A stretch of 64,000 nucleotides of DNA. Source: Phytopseudomonas dryadis (GTDB taxonomy: Bacteria > Pseudomonadota > Gammaproteobacteria > Pseudomonadales > Pseudomonadaceae). Each line of letters begins with the position of its first letter. Within the stretch, counting starts at the first letter, position 1. This document shows positions 25,757 through 34,739 of the stretch, piece by piece. The DNA lies in the NCBI RefSeq assembly GCF_004327355.1, contig NZ_QJUM01000017.1, positions 1-64,000 on the forward strand, given 5' to 3'. The notes under the pieces are model-generated. The model ran no database searches, was not told the origin of the DNA, and was given only the letters and a program-made list of their open reading frames with translations. A program made the position numbers and the translations under genes.

Positions 25757-28300
25757 ATGACGCGGTCGACTCTCGTGTTCAAGAAAATCCTCTTTCAACT
25801 GCATTGGTTGCTCGGTATCAGCGCCGGGCTGGTGCTCGCCCTGATGGGCGTGACCGGGGCGCTCTACAGCTTCCAGGAAGAGCTGCTCGTGGCCATCAAC
25901 CCGCAGATGTCGGTTGCGCCGCAGCCGGGGCCGGTGCTGGCGCCGGGCGAGTTGATTGAGCGCCTGCAGGCGCAGGGCCTGAGCGTGTCCGGTATCCATG
26001 TGGACACCGCAGGCGGCCAGCCGGCACGGGTCTTCCTGACGCCGCCAGCCGGTGAGCGCCGGGGTGGCATGCGTTTCGTCGACCCCTATAGCGCCGAGTC
26101 GCTTGGCGAGCCCCGTGGCTTGCCGTTCTTCGGCCTGATGCTGCAGCTCCACCGCTTTCTGGCCATGGGTCAGAGCGGCAGGCAGATCACCGGTGCCTGC
26201 ACCATCGCCCTGGTGTTTTTCTGCCTGTCCGGGCTCTATTTGCGTTGGCCGAGGCGTGCGCTGAGCTGGCGTACCTGGCTGACCTTCGACTGGGCCAAGC
26301 GGGGCCGGGCCTTCAACTGGGATCTGCATGCGGTGGCCGGTACCTGGTGTCTGCCGTTGTACCTGTGTGCGGCGCTGACCGGCTTGTACTGGTCGTACGA
26401 CTGGTATCGCAGCGGCCTGGAAACCCTGCTCAGCGATACGCCCCGGGTCGCCGGCGAGGGGCGTGGCCGGCGCGGGCCGCCGCCTGCCGCGGGGCAGCCG
26501 GCGCCCCAGGTGGATTATCACAACCTCTGGCAGGGTATCCGCCAGACCGCGGGCGACCAGCTGGGCGTCTACAGCCTGCAGCTGCCGAACGCGGCCGGGC
26601 AGCCGGTGCGGGTGTCCTTCATGCTGCGCGATGCCGAGCACGCGCGCGCCTTCAACCAGATGCAGCTCGACCCGCTCAGCGGCGAGGCCAGGCAGGTGCA
26701 GCGCTATGCCGACAAGTCGCTCAACGAGCGGCTGCTGGCCAGCATCTATGCCCTGCATACCGGGGAGTACTTCGGCCTGACCGGGCGGGTGCTGATGACG
26801 GTCGCCAGCCTGCTGATGCCACTGTTCTTCATCACCGGTCTGCTGCTGTATCTCGATCGGCGGCGCAAGAAACGCGCGGTCAGGACGGCGCGCCAGGCGT
26901 TGAGCGGTTCCGAGCAGGGGGAATCCTGGCTGGTGGGCTTCGCCAGTCAGAGCGGCTTCGCCGAGCAGCTGGCCTGGCAGACCGCCGGCCAGTTGCAGGC
27001 CGCCGGCCTGGCGGTGGAGGTGCAGCCCCTGGCGCGAATCGATGCCGAGAAATGGCGTCGCACGCCCCGGGCCTTGCTGGTGCTCAGTACCTTCGGCGAT
27101 GGCGAGGCGCCGGACAGTGCGCGCGGTTTCGAGCGGCAATGGCTCGGCGCAGCGCTGGACCTGAGCCACCTGCGCTACGCCATGCTGGCCCTCGGTGACC
27201 GTCAGTACAGCCAGTTCTGCGGTTTTGCCCGGCGCGTCGATGACTGGCTGGAGCGCCTTGGCGCACGGCGTCTCGGTGAGCGGGTGGAGGTCGATGGCAA
27301 CGACGGCAGTGCCCTCGACCACTGGCAGCGGCAACTGACCGAGTTGACCGGCGTGCAACTGCAGGTGCCGCAAGAGGTGCCCTTCGAGGCCTGGGAACTG
27401 TGCCAGCGCCAGTGCCTGAACCCACAGAGCACGGCGGCGGGCACCTGGCTGGTCGGTCTGCGGGCGCCGGCGGATAGCTCCTGGCAGGCGGGCGACATTC
27501 TCGAGATCCTGCCGCGCAACGGTGCGGCGGACGTGCAGCGCTGGCTGCGGGCCCACGGCCTCGAGGCGTTGCAGCGGGCCAGGATCGAGCCGCTGGGACA
27601 GCCGCTGCGCGAGGCGCTGGCCACGCGTCAGCTACCGCAGAGCGCGGCGCATCTGGTCGGCCTGCATGCCCAGGCGCTGTTCGAGGCCCTGGTGCCGCTG
27701 GCCTCGCGCGAATATTCCATCGCCTCGCTGCCCGAGGACGGGCTGCTCGAGTTGATCGTGCGCCAGCAGCATCAGGCCGACGGTCGCCTTGGCGCGGGTT
27801 CGGGCTGGCTGACCGAGCATGCCGCTGTGCCCGGGCAGGTGCTGGGGCGGATTCGGCGCAACAGCGGCTTCCATGTGCCGGCCGACGAGCGCCCGCTGAT
27901 CCTGATCGGCAATGGCACCGGCCTGGCCGGTTTGCGCAGCCTGCTCAAGGCCCGTATCGCGGCGGGGCACTCACGCAACTGGCTGCTGTTCGGCGAGCGC
28001 AGCGCCGCCCATGACTTCTATTGCCGCGAGCAATTGCAGGGCTGGCTGGCCGCAGGCCAACTGGCGCGTCTGGACCTGGCCTTCTCCCGCGACCAGGCGC
28101 AGAAGGTCTATGTGCAGGATCGCTTGCGCGAGGCCGGCGAAACGCTGCAGGCGTGGCTGGCGGACGGCGCCGCGCTGTACGTATGCGGCAGCCTGGCCGG
28201 TATGGCCAGCGGGGTCGATGGCGTGCTGCGCGAGATACTCGGCCACGCGGCGGTCGACCAACTCATCGAACAGGGCCGCTACCGCCGCGATGTCTATTGA
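25757..28300 (+). CDS. piuB: PiuB: PepSY membrane flavo-reductase
   Basis: An 847-residue inner-membrane fusion. About residues 1-375 form a PepSY-TM domain with four membrane helices and conserved His (LLGISAG, LQLHRFLAMG, DLHAVAGTW, YALHTGEYFG). About 390-530 is a flavodoxin-like FMN domain (FASQSGFAEQLAWQ, LSTFGDGEAPDSARGF). About 540-847 is an FAD/NADPH-reductase domain of the sulfite-reductase flavoprotein type (REYSIASLPEDG, LIGNGTGLAGLRSLL, YVCGSLAGM). It matches P. aeruginosa PA4513 (PiuB), linked to iron uptake, and probably passes electrons across the membrane to reduce iron or siderophore. The usual neighbours piuA and piuC are not here. It converges on dppF with a 15-base gap. Confidence 0.88.
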   Translation: MTRSTLVFKKILFQLHWLLGISAGLVLALMGVTGALYSFQEELLVAINPQMSVAPQPGPVLAPGELIERLQAQGLSVSGIHVDTAGGQPARVFLTPPAGERRGGMRFVDPYSAESLGEPRGLPFFGLMLQLHRFLAMGQSGRQITGACTIALVFFCLSGLYLRWPRRALSWRTWLTFDWAKRGRAFNWDLHAVAGTWCLPLYLCAALTGLYWSYDWYRSGLETLLSDTPRVAGEGRGRRGPPPAAGQPAPQVDYHNLWQGIRQTAGDQLGVYSLQLPNAAGQPVRVSFMLRDAEHARAFNQMQLDPLSGEARQVQRYADKSLNERLLASIYALHTGEYFGLTGRVLMTVASLLMPLFFITGLLLYLDRRRKKRAVRTARQALSGSEQGESWLVGFASQSGFAEQLAWQTAGQLQAAGLAVEVQPLARIDAEKWRRTPRALLVLSTFGDGEAPDSARGFERQWLGAALDLSHLRYAMLALGDRQYSQFCGFARRVDDWLERLGARRLGERVEVDGNDGSALDHWQRQLTELTGVQLQVPQEVPFEAWELCQRQCLNPQSTAAGTWLVGLRAPADSSWQAGDILEILPRNGAADVQRWLRAHGLEALQRARIEPLGQPLREALATRQLPQSAAHLVGLHAQALFEALVPLASREYSIASLPEDGLLELIVRQQHQADGRLGAGSGWLTEHAAVPGQVLGRIRRNSGFHVPADERPLILIGNGTGLAGLRSLLKARIAAGHSRNWLLFGERSAAHDFYCREQLQGWLAAGQLARLDLAFSRDQAQKVYVQDRLREAGETLQAWLADGAALYVCGSLAGMASGVDGVLREILGHAAVDQLIEQGRYRRDVY

Positions 28301-28315
28301 GTCCGCTGGGCGGGC

Positions 28316-29287
28316 TCAGGCGTTGATCGTCTCCGCGTGGTGGCAGGCCACCTGACGGCCATCCAGCGCCCGCAGCGGCGGGACTTCTTCCTGGCAGCGC
28401 TGGCTGGCATGGGGGCAGCGCTTGTGGAAGGCGCAGCCGGGGGGCGGGTCCAGCGGGTTGGGCAGTTCGCCGACGATCCTGATCTTGGGTTTGTCCGGAT
28501 CGGGGTGGATGGTCGGCGTGGCCGAGAGCAGCGCCTTGGTGTAGGGGTGCAGGGGGCGTTCGTAGATCAGCGTGCTGGGGCCCATCTCGGCGGGGCGGCC
28601 GAGGTACATCACCAGCACCTCGTCGGCGACATGGCGCACCACGGAAAGGTTGTGCGAGATGAACACGTAGCCGGTCCTGAATTCGTCCTGCAGATCCATG
28701 AACAGGTTGAGCACCTGGGCCTGGATCGACACGTCCAGCGCCGAGGTCGGCTCGTCGGCCACCAGCACCTTGGGCGTCAGCATCATCGCCCGGGCCAGGG
28801 CGATGCGCTGGCGCTGGCCGCCGGAGAACATGTGCGGGTAGCGCTGGTAATGCTCCGGGCGCAGGCCGACCTGGCTCATCATCGCCTGCACCTTGTCGCG
28901 GCGCTCGGCGCGCGACAGGCCGGTATTGATCACCAGGGGTTCGGCCAGTTGATCGCCGATCTTCTGCCGCGGGTTGAGCGAGGCGTAGGGGTTCTGGAAG
29001 ACCATCTGCACGTCGCGGCGCAACTGCTTGCGCGCCTGTGCGCTGGCGCCGGCGACCTCCTGGCCGGCGATCTGCAGCGACCCCGAGGTTGGCTCCTCGA
29101 TCAGCGTCAGGGCACGGGCCAGGGTGGATTTGCCACAGCCCGACTCGCCGACCACGGCCAGGGTCCTGCCGGCCTCGAGGTCGAAGGACACGCCGTTGAG
29201 CGCCTGTACCGTGGCGCCGGGCTTGAACAACCCGCGGGACACGGCGTAATGGCGCGTCAGTTGGCGCGCCGTGAGGACGGTCGTCAT
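28316..29287 (-). CDS. dppF: Dipeptide ABC transporter ATPase DppF
   Basis: A 323-residue ATPase of the dipeptide importer. Walker A is GESGCGKST, the signature is FSGGQRQRIALARA, Walker B is VLVADEPTSALD and the H-loop is FISHNLSVV. The C-terminal oligopeptide/dipeptide extension carries the iron-sulfur-type cysteines (CAFHKRCPHASQRC). The ATG overlaps the dppD stop by one base (TGATG), indicating coupling. The chosen start [10 protein letters not shown] is the usual one; the upstream frame lies inside dppD. Confidence 0.93.
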   Translation of the reverse strand: MTTVLTARQLTRHYAVSRGLFKPGATVQALNGVSFDLEAGRTLAVVGESGCGKSTLARALTLIEEPTSGSLQIAGQEVAGASAQARKQLRRDVQMVFQNPYASLNPRQKIGDQLAEPLVINTGLSRAERRDKVQAMMSQVGLRPEHYQRYPHMFSGGQRQRIALARAMMLTPKVLVADEPTSALDVSIQAQVLNLFMDLQDEFRTGYVFISHNLSVVRHVADEVLVMYLGRPAEMGPSTLIYERPLHPYTKALLSATPTIHPDPDKPKIRIVGELPNPLDPPPGCAFHKRCPHASQRCQEEVPPLRALDGRQVACHHAETINA

Positions 29288-30261
29288 CACGCCACCTCCG
29301 CATTCAGGTTGAGGGGGAAGTAGCAGCGCACCGCACCGCGCTCGTGCGGCTCCAGGGCCGGACGTCGTTCTCGGCAACTGGCTTGTACATAGGGGCAGCG
29401 TGGCGACAGCAGGCAGCCATGGGGCCGGTCGTAGCGCCCGGGGACGATGCCGGGCAGGGTCGACAGGCGGCTGGCGCCCAGGCTGTGTTCGGGAATCGCC
29501 TTGATCAGCGCTTCGCTGTACGGATGGGTCGGCGCGTCGAACAGCGCCGGCACCTGGCCCAGCTCCACGGCTTGCCCGGCATACATCACGCAGACCCGGT
29601 TGGCGGTTTCGGCGACCACCGCCAGGTCGTGGGTGATCAGCACCAGGCCCATGTTCTGCTCGCGCTGCAGGTTCAGCAGCAGCTCCATGATCTGCGCCTG
29701 GATGGTCACGTCGAGGGCGGTGGTCGGCTCGTCGGCGATCAGCAGTTTGGGCTCGGCGGCGATGGCCATGGCGATCGCCACCCGCTGGCTCATGCCGCCG
29801 GAGAGTTGGTGCGGGTAAGCGTCGAGGCGACTGGCCGCGCCCGGGATTTCCACCCGCTCGAGCAACTGCAGGGCGCGCTGCCGGGCAGCCTTGCCCTTGA
29901 GCCCGAGGTGCTGGCGCAGCACTTCTTCGATCTGGAAGCCGACGGTGAAACTGGGGTTCAGGGCGGTCATCGGGTCCTGGAAGATCATCGACAGGTCCTT
30001 GCCGACGATGTGGCGGCGCTGCCGGCCCTTGAGGGTGAGCATGTCGCTGCCGTCGAACACCAGGCGCTCGGCGCGGACGATGCCGGGGGCGTCGATCAGG
30101 CCCATGAGGGCCATCATGGTCACTGATTTGCCGGAGCCGGACTCGCCGACGATGGCCAGCACTTCGCCCTTGTCCACGTTCAGGTCGAGGCCATCGACCA
30201 CCGGTACGGCGTTGGCGTCACCGAAGCGCACGCTGAGGTTGCGGATCTCGAGCAGGCTCAT
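29287..30261 (-). CDS. dppD: Dipeptide ABC transporter ATPase DppD
   Basis: A 324-residue partner ATPase of DppF. Walker A is GESGSGKSV, the signature is [14 protein letters not shown], Walker B is [12 protein letters not shown] and the H-loop is LITHDLAVV. The C-terminal Cys-rich extension ([14 protein letters not shown]) is typical of DppD/OppD. A strong GGAGG precedes ATG 30261. It is separated from dppC by 276 bases of repeats, unusual for this operon. Confidence 0.93.
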   Translation of the reverse strand: MSLLEIRNLSVRFGDANAVPVVDGLDLNVDKGEVLAIVGESGSGKSVTMMALMGLIDAPGIVRAERLVFDGSDMLTLKGRQRRHIVGKDLSMIFQDPMTALNPSFTVGFQIEEVLRQHLGLKGKAARQRALQLLERVEIPGAASRLDAYPHQLSGGMSQRVAIAMAIAAEPKLLIADEPTTALDVTIQAQIMELLLNLQREQNMGLVLITHDLAVVAETANRVCVMYAGQAVELGQVPALFDAPTHPYSEALIKAIPEHSLGASRLSTLPGIVPGRYDRPHGCLLSPRCPYVQASCRERRPALEPHERGAVRCYFPLNLNAEVA

Positions 30262-30292
30262 CGGACGGCCTCCATCTGATAGCGTGGTGCGG

Positions 30293-30505
30293 CCATGGTG
30301 GATGAAAAGAGGCGCCGGCTACGCGCCCCGAGCCACACTGCGGGGCTGTTCTGGCGTAGGGTGGACGACGCTTCACCCGTCCACCGTCGCGGTTCACCCA
30401 TGGTGGATGAAAAGAGGCGCCAGCTACGCGCCCCGATCCACCCTACGGGCGGTCTCGAGCGGTTGTGTAGGGTGGACGATGCTTCACCCGTCCACCGATG
30501 TGCGG
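30293..30505. repeat. Interleaved palindromic repeats between dppD and dppC
   Basis: Two kinds of unit alternate: ATGGTGGATGAAAAGAGGCG with its following GCTACGCGCCCC (30296 and 30400), and TAGGGTGGACGACGCTTCAC with GTCCACC (30358 and 30468). They are the same family as the units at 14452, 23010 and 31471. The array interrupts the operon without coding potential of its own. Confidence 0.85.
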
Positions 30506-30537
30506 TCATGGCGTGGAGGTTGTTCATGGCGGCCTCC

Positions 30538-31446
30538 TCAGATCGCGTTCTTGAGTTTCGGGTCCAGCGCATCGCGCAGGCCGTCGCCCATCAGGTTGAT
30601 CGCCAGCACGCTGAGCAGGATCGCCAGCCCCGGCAGGGTGACCACCCACCAGGCACGTTCGATGTAGTCGCGCGCCGAGGCCAGCATGGTGCCCCACTCG
30701 GGGGTCGGCGGTTGCACGCCGAGGCCGAGGAAGCCCAGGGCGGCAGCGTCGAGGATCGCCGAGGAAAAGCTCAGGGTGGCCTGCACGATCAGCGGCGCCA
30801 TGCAGTTGGGCAGCACGGTGACGAACATCAGCCGCGGCAGGCTGGCGCCGGCCAGGCGGGCGGCGGTGACGTAGTCGCGGTTCAGCTCGCCCATCACCGC
30901 CGCGCGGGTCAGGCGCACGTAGGACGGCAGCGAGACGATGGCGATGGCGATCACCGTATTGATCAGGCCGGGGCCGAGGATGGCGACGATGGCCACCGCC
31001 AGCAGCAGCGACGGCAGCGCCAGCATGATGTCCATCAGGCGCATGATCAGCGGGCCGATCAGGTTGGGAAAGAAGCCGGCGGCCAGCCCCATGAGCACGC
31101 CGGGAATCAGCGATATCACCACCGAGGCCAGGCCGATCAGCAGCGACAGGCGGGCGCCGTGGATCAGCCGCGAGAGCAGGTCGCGGCCGACCTCGTCGGT
31201 GCCCAGCAGGAACTGCCATTGCCCGCCCTCGAGCCATACCGGCGGGGTCAGCAGGGCATCGCGGAACTGCTCGCTGGGCGAGTAGGGCGCGACCCAGGGT
31301 GCGAACAGGGCGCAGAACACCATCAGCAGCATGAAGCCGAGGCCGGCCACGGCGCCCTTGTTATGGCAGAAGGCGCTCCAGAACTCCTTCAGTGGCGAGG
31401 GGTAGAGCAGGCTCTGATCGAGGGGCGTGGTGGTGGTCGAGGTCAT
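30538..31446 (-). CDS. dppC: Dipeptide ABC transporter permease DppC
   Basis: A 302-residue inner-membrane permease. The N-terminal OppC-type extension (FWSAFCHNKGAVAGLGFMLLMVF) is followed by the six-helix transport domain with EAA-like loop TAARLAGASLPRLMFVTVLPN. DQSLLYPSPLKEFW near the N-terminus is typical of Pseudomonas DppC. GGAGG precedes the ATG. Repeat arrays flank the gene on both sides. Confidence 0.92.
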   Translation of the reverse strand: MTSTTTTPLDQSLLYPSPLKEFWSAFCHNKGAVAGLGFMLLMVFCALFAPWVAPYSPSEQFRDALLTPPVWLEGGQWQFLLGTDEVGRDLLSRLIHGARLSLLIGLASVVISLIPGVLMGLAAGFFPNLIGPLIMRLMDIMLALPSLLLAVAIVAILGPGLINTVIAIAIVSLPSYVRLTRAAVMGELNRDYVTAARLAGASLPRLMFVTVLPNCMAPLIVQATLSFSSAILDAAALGFLGLGVQPPTPEWGTMLASARDYIERAWWVVTLPGLAILLSVLAINLMGDGLRDALDPKLKNAI

Positions 31447-31470
31447 GGGCGCGCCTCCTTCTCCTGCCGG

Positions 31471-31676
31471 ATGGACGACGCGTCACCCGTCCACCGTGGT
31501 ACGGCCATGGTGGATGAAAGGAGCGCCATCCACCCTACGCAGGCGTCGGTTTTCCGTAGGGTGGACGACGCGTCACCCGTCCACCGTGGTACGGCCATGG
31601 TGGATGAAAAGAGCGCCATCCACCCTACGCAGGCGTCGGCTTTCCGTAGGGTGGACGGCGCTTCATCCGTCCACCG
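31471..31676. repeat. 90-bp direct tandem repeat, 2.3 copies, between dppC and dppB
   Basis: Units 31471-31560 and 31561-31650 are in exact 90-base register with only a handful of mismatches, and a third partial unit runs to 31676. Each unit contains GTAGGGTGGACGACGCGTCA and the opposing CATCCACCCTAC, so each can fold. Confidence 0.92.
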
Positions 31677-31683
31677 GCACGTA

Positions 31684-31763
31684 GTAGGTGTAGCCTGGGT
31701 CGAGCAACGCGATACCCAGGATGCACTGTCCCGGGTGTCGCTTCGCTCGACCCAGGCTACGCG
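31684..31763. repeat. Palindromic repeat, GTAGCCTGGGTCGAGC family
   Basis: GTAGCCTGGGTCGAGC near the left end is inverted as GCTCGACCCAGGCTAC at the right end, with CCCAGGATGCACTGTCCCGGG in between (partly palindromic). A diverged relative lies at about 38785-38870 in front of the second dppA gene. Confidence 0.8.
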
Positions 31764-31809
31764 AGCAGTGTTCCGGCAGGCCAGGGGCAGGGACATGGAA
31801 AGATCCTCG

Positions 31810-32820
31810 TTAGCGCTGATGGCGGATGCGTGGGTTGGCCAGGCCATAGAGGATGTCCACCACGAAGTTGACCATGATCACCAGGCAGGCGATCAGCAGG
31901 ATGCCGTTCTGCACCACCGGGTAGTCGCGGGCGCCGATCGACTCGATCAGCCACTTGCCGATGCCCGGCCAGGAGAAGATGGTTTCGGTCAGCACCGCGC
32001 CGGCCAGCAGCGTGCCGACCTGCAGGCCGAATACCGTGAGCACCGGGATCAGCGCATTGCGCAGGCCATGGACGAACACCACGCGCGCCGGCGACAGGCC
32101 CTTGGCGCGGGCGGTGCGCACGTAGTCCTCGCGCAGCACTTCGAGCATGGCCGAGCGGGTCATGCGCGCGATCACCGCCAGGGGAATGGTGCCCAGTACC
32201 ACGGCTGGCAGGATCAGATGGCGCAGGGCGTCGAGGAAGGCGCCTGGTTCGTCGGACAGCAGGCTGTCGATCAGCATGAAACCGGTCACCGGGGGGATGT
32301 CGTAGAGCAGGTCGATACGCCCGGATACCGGCGTCCAGCCCAGCCATACCGAGAAGAACATGATCAGCAGCAGGCCCCACCAGAAGATCGGCATGGAGTA
32401 GCCGGCCAGGGAAATGCCCATCACCCCGTGGTCGAACAGCGAACCGCGCTTGAGCGCGGCGATCACGCCGGCGATCAGGCCCAGGGTACCGGCGAACAGC
32501 AGGGCGGCGAGGCTCAGTTCCAGGGTGGCGGGAAACAGGGTGGTGAACTCGTCCCACACCGGGGTGCGCGTACGCAGCGATTCGCCCAGGTCGCCCCGGG
32601 CCAGCTTGCCGATGTAGTCCAGGTACTGGGCATACAGTGGCTTGTTCAGGCCCAGGCGCTCCATGGCCTCGGCGTGCATCTGCGGGTCGACCCGGCGTTC
32701 GCCCATCATCACTTCCACCGGATCGCCGGGGATCATGCGGATCAGGGCGAAGGTCAGCAGGGTGACGCCGAAGAAGGTGGGAATCAGCAAGCCCAGGCGG
32801 CGTGCGATGAAACTCAGCAT
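31810..32820 (-). CDS. dppB: Dipeptide ABC transporter permease DppB
   Basis: A 336-residue inner-membrane permease with the family N-terminus MLSFIARRLGLLIPTFFGVTLLTFALIRMIPGDP. It has six membrane helices and the EAA loop ARAKGLSPARVVFVHGLRNALIPV. It lies downstream of dppA after a 152-base gap. The ribosome site (GAGGAG, about 11 bases upstream) is a little distant. Confidence 0.93.
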   Translation of the reverse strand: MLSFIARRLGLLIPTFFGVTLLTFALIRMIPGDPVEVMMGERRVDPQMHAEAMERLGLNKPLYAQYLDYIGKLARGDLGESLRTRTPVWDEFTTLFPATLELSLAALLFAGTLGLIAGVIAALKRGSLFDHGVMGISLAGYSMPIFWWGLLLIMFFSVWLGWTPVSGRIDLLYDIPPVTGFMLIDSLLSDEPGAFLDALRHLILPAVVLGTIPLAVIARMTRSAMLEVLREDYVRTARAKGLSPARVVFVHGLRNALIPVLTVFGLQVGTLLAGAVLTETIFSWPGIGKWLIESIGARDYPVVQNGILLIACLVIMVNFVVDILYGLANPRIRHQR

Positions 32821-32972
32821 TGGGGGGAGTCACTCCTCATCAGGCGGCAGAACCGGGCCGGCGGGAGCCTTGGCGGCCCCTCTAGGTATAGGATGCAATG
32901 AGCTGTTCGACCATGGCGTGGTCCGGGCATTCGCCCGGACTCGCCGTGCAGGGACGGTTGTGCGACAGGCTA

Positions 32973-34568
32973 TCAGTCGTTGCTGACACCGCTGAAGCTG
33001 TTGCGACCGAAAGGGCTGATCTCGAAGCCTTTGACGCTGGTGCGCATCGGTTGGTAGACGGTGGAGTGGGCGATCGGCGTGATCGGCACCTCGCGCTTGA
33101 GCACGGCCTGGGCCTGTTTGTACAGCTCGCTGCGTTGCTCCTGGTCGGTGGTGCGCTTGGCCGCCACGACCAGCTTGTCGTATTCGGCGTCGCACCACTT
33201 GGAGAAGTTGTTGCCGTCCACCGACGCGCAGCCGTACAGAGTGCCGAGCCAGTTATCGGGGTCGCCATTGTCGCCGGTCCAGCCGATCAGCATGGCGTCG
33301 TGCTCGCCGGCATGGGCGCGCTTGATGTACTCGCCCCACTCGTAGCTGACGATGCGCGCCTTGATGCCGACCTTGGCCCAGTCGCTCTGCAGCATCTCGG
33401 CCATCAGCCGGGCATTGGGGTTGTAGGGGCGCTGCACGGGCATGGCCCACAGGGTGATCTCGGTGCCTTCGGCGACGCCGGCGGCCTCGAGCAGTTGCCT
33501 GGCTTTTTCCGGGTCGTATGGCGCGTCCTTGAGCGACTCGTCGTAGGACCACTGGGTCGGCGGCATGCCGTTCACGGCAAGCTGGCCGGCGCCCTGGTAC
33601 ACGGCCTCGATGATCGCCGCCTTGTTCACCGCCATGTCCAGCGCCTGGCGCACTTCGAGTTTGTCGAAGGGCGCGCGGGTGACGTTGTAGGCGATGTAGC
33701 CGAGGTTGTAGCCGGGCTCGCTCGGCACGTTGAGGTTGCTGTCCGCCAGCAGGCCCTTGAGGTCGGCCGGGCGCGGATTGAGGGTGATCTGGCATTCGCC
33801 GGCGCGCAGCTTCTGGGCGCGTACCGAGGCGTCGGTGTTGATCGAGAAGATCAGGTTGTCGATCTTCACTTCCTCGGGCGCCCAGTATTGCGTGTTGCCC
33901 TTGTAGCGAATCACCGCGTCCTTCTGGTAGCGGCTGAACACGAAGGGGCCGGTGCCGATCGGCTTCTGGTTGATGTCCGAGGCCTTGCCGGCCTTGAGCA
34001 ACTGCTCGGCGTACTCGGCGGAATGCACGGCGGCGAAGTTCATCGCCAGGTTCTGCACGAAGGCGGCGTCGACGGCGTTGAGGGTGAACACCACGGTGTG
34101 GTCGTCGGCCTTCTCGATCCTGGCGATGTTCTGGTCCAGGCCCATGTCGGTGAAGTAGGGGAATTCGCTGGGATAGGCCTTGCGGAACGGATGCTCCTTG
34201 TCGAGCATGCGCTGGAAGGTGAACAGCACGTCGTCGGCGTTGAAGTCGCGGCTCGGCTTGAAGTAATCGGTGCTGTGGAACTTGACCCCTTCGCGCAGGT
34301 GGAAGGTGTAGGTCAGGCCGTCCTCGCTGACGTCCCAGGAGCTGGCCAGGGCCGGCTGGGCCTTGGTGCCGCCGCGCTCGAACTGGGCCAGGCGGTTGAA
34401 GATGGTTTCCGATGCCGCATCGAAGTCGGTGCCGGTGGTGTACTGGCCCGGATCGAAACCGGCCGGGCTGCCCTCGGAGCAGTAAACCAGGTTGCTGGCC
34501 ACGGCCAGGGGCGAACCGACGATCAGGCCTGCGGTGAGCAGAGCCGTGCACAGGGGTGACATGCGCAT
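32973..34568 (-). CDS. dppA: Dipeptide-binding protein DppA (operon copy)
   Basis: A 531-residue periplasmic SBP of family 5. The signal peptide (MRMSPLCTALLTAGLIVGSP, then LAVA) precedes the mature SNLVYCSEGSPAGFDPGQYT. Conserved stretches include SWDVSEDGLTYTFHLREGV, NADDVLFTFQRM and LIGWTGDNGDPDN. Two in-frame ATGs (34568, 34562) are possible; the upstream frame to 34643 is ignored because it lacks a signal peptide start and an AGAGG lies before 34568. It is the first gene of dppABCDF, under a promoter with palindromic operators at 34657-34709. Its paralogue is at 36981. Confidence 0.93.
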   Translation of the reverse strand: MRMSPLCTALLTAGLIVGSPLAVASNLVYCSEGSPAGFDPGQYTTGTDFDAASETIFNRLAQFERGGTKAQPALASSWDVSEDGLTYTFHLREGVKFHSTDYFKPSRDFNADDVLFTFQRMLDKEHPFRKAYPSEFPYFTDMGLDQNIARIEKADDHTVVFTLNAVDAAFVQNLAMNFAAVHSAEYAEQLLKAGKASDINQKPIGTGPFVFSRYQKDAVIRYKGNTQYWAPEEVKIDNLIFSINTDASVRAQKLRAGECQITLNPRPADLKGLLADSNLNVPSEPGYNLGYIAYNVTRAPFDKLEVRQALDMAVNKAAIIEAVYQGAGQLAVNGMPPTQWSYDESLKDAPYDPEKARQLLEAAGVAEGTEITLWAMPVQRPYNPNARLMAEMLQSDWAKVGIKARIVSYEWGEYIKRAHAGEHDAMLIGWTGDNGDPDNWLGTLYGCASVDGNNFSKWCDAEYDKLVVAAKRTTDQEQRSELYKQAQAVLKREVPITPIAHSTVYQPMRTSVKGFEISPFGRNSFSGVSND

Positions 34569-34656
34569 GCGAACCTCTTTTTTCTTTTTTGTTCGCGCCT
34601 GGTTCGGCACGAGCTCGGTATGCGGTGAAGGCGGGTGGCCCACCGGGTCGAGCTCG

Positions 34657-34709
34657 AAATTAAGTCATGCTGAAATTCCGGTCAACAAAAATTAAGCAGC
34701 ACTAACATT
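34657..34709 (-). promoter_or_regulatory. dppA promoter with two candidate PsdR operators
   Basis: On the minus strand, -35 TTGACC (34685-34680), a 17-base spacer and -10 TAATTT (34662-34657). A palindrome AAATTAAGT-CAT-GCTGAAATT (34657-34677) covers the spacer and -10. A second one, AAATTAAGC-AGC-ACTAACATT (34689-34709), lies with its centre 32 bases away, just upstream of the -35. Both match the sites in front of mdpA. PsdR as the binder is inferred from location and from its known repression of these genes in P. aeruginosa. Confidence 0.75.
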
Positions 34710-34739
34710 GCGCACAAATGCCCTCATCTGGGGCAAAAG

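Noticed and set aside
30293..31676. CRISPR-like array
   Set aside because: Units are palindromic, adjoining and of 90-bp period with no unique spacers, and there are no cas genes; they are intergenic repeats.
30295..32901. 868-codon open frame opposite dppC and dppB
   Set aside because: It runs through repeats and antisense to two clear permease genes, and its translation is His/Gln/Asp-rich low-complexity sequence typical of antisense GC-rich frames.
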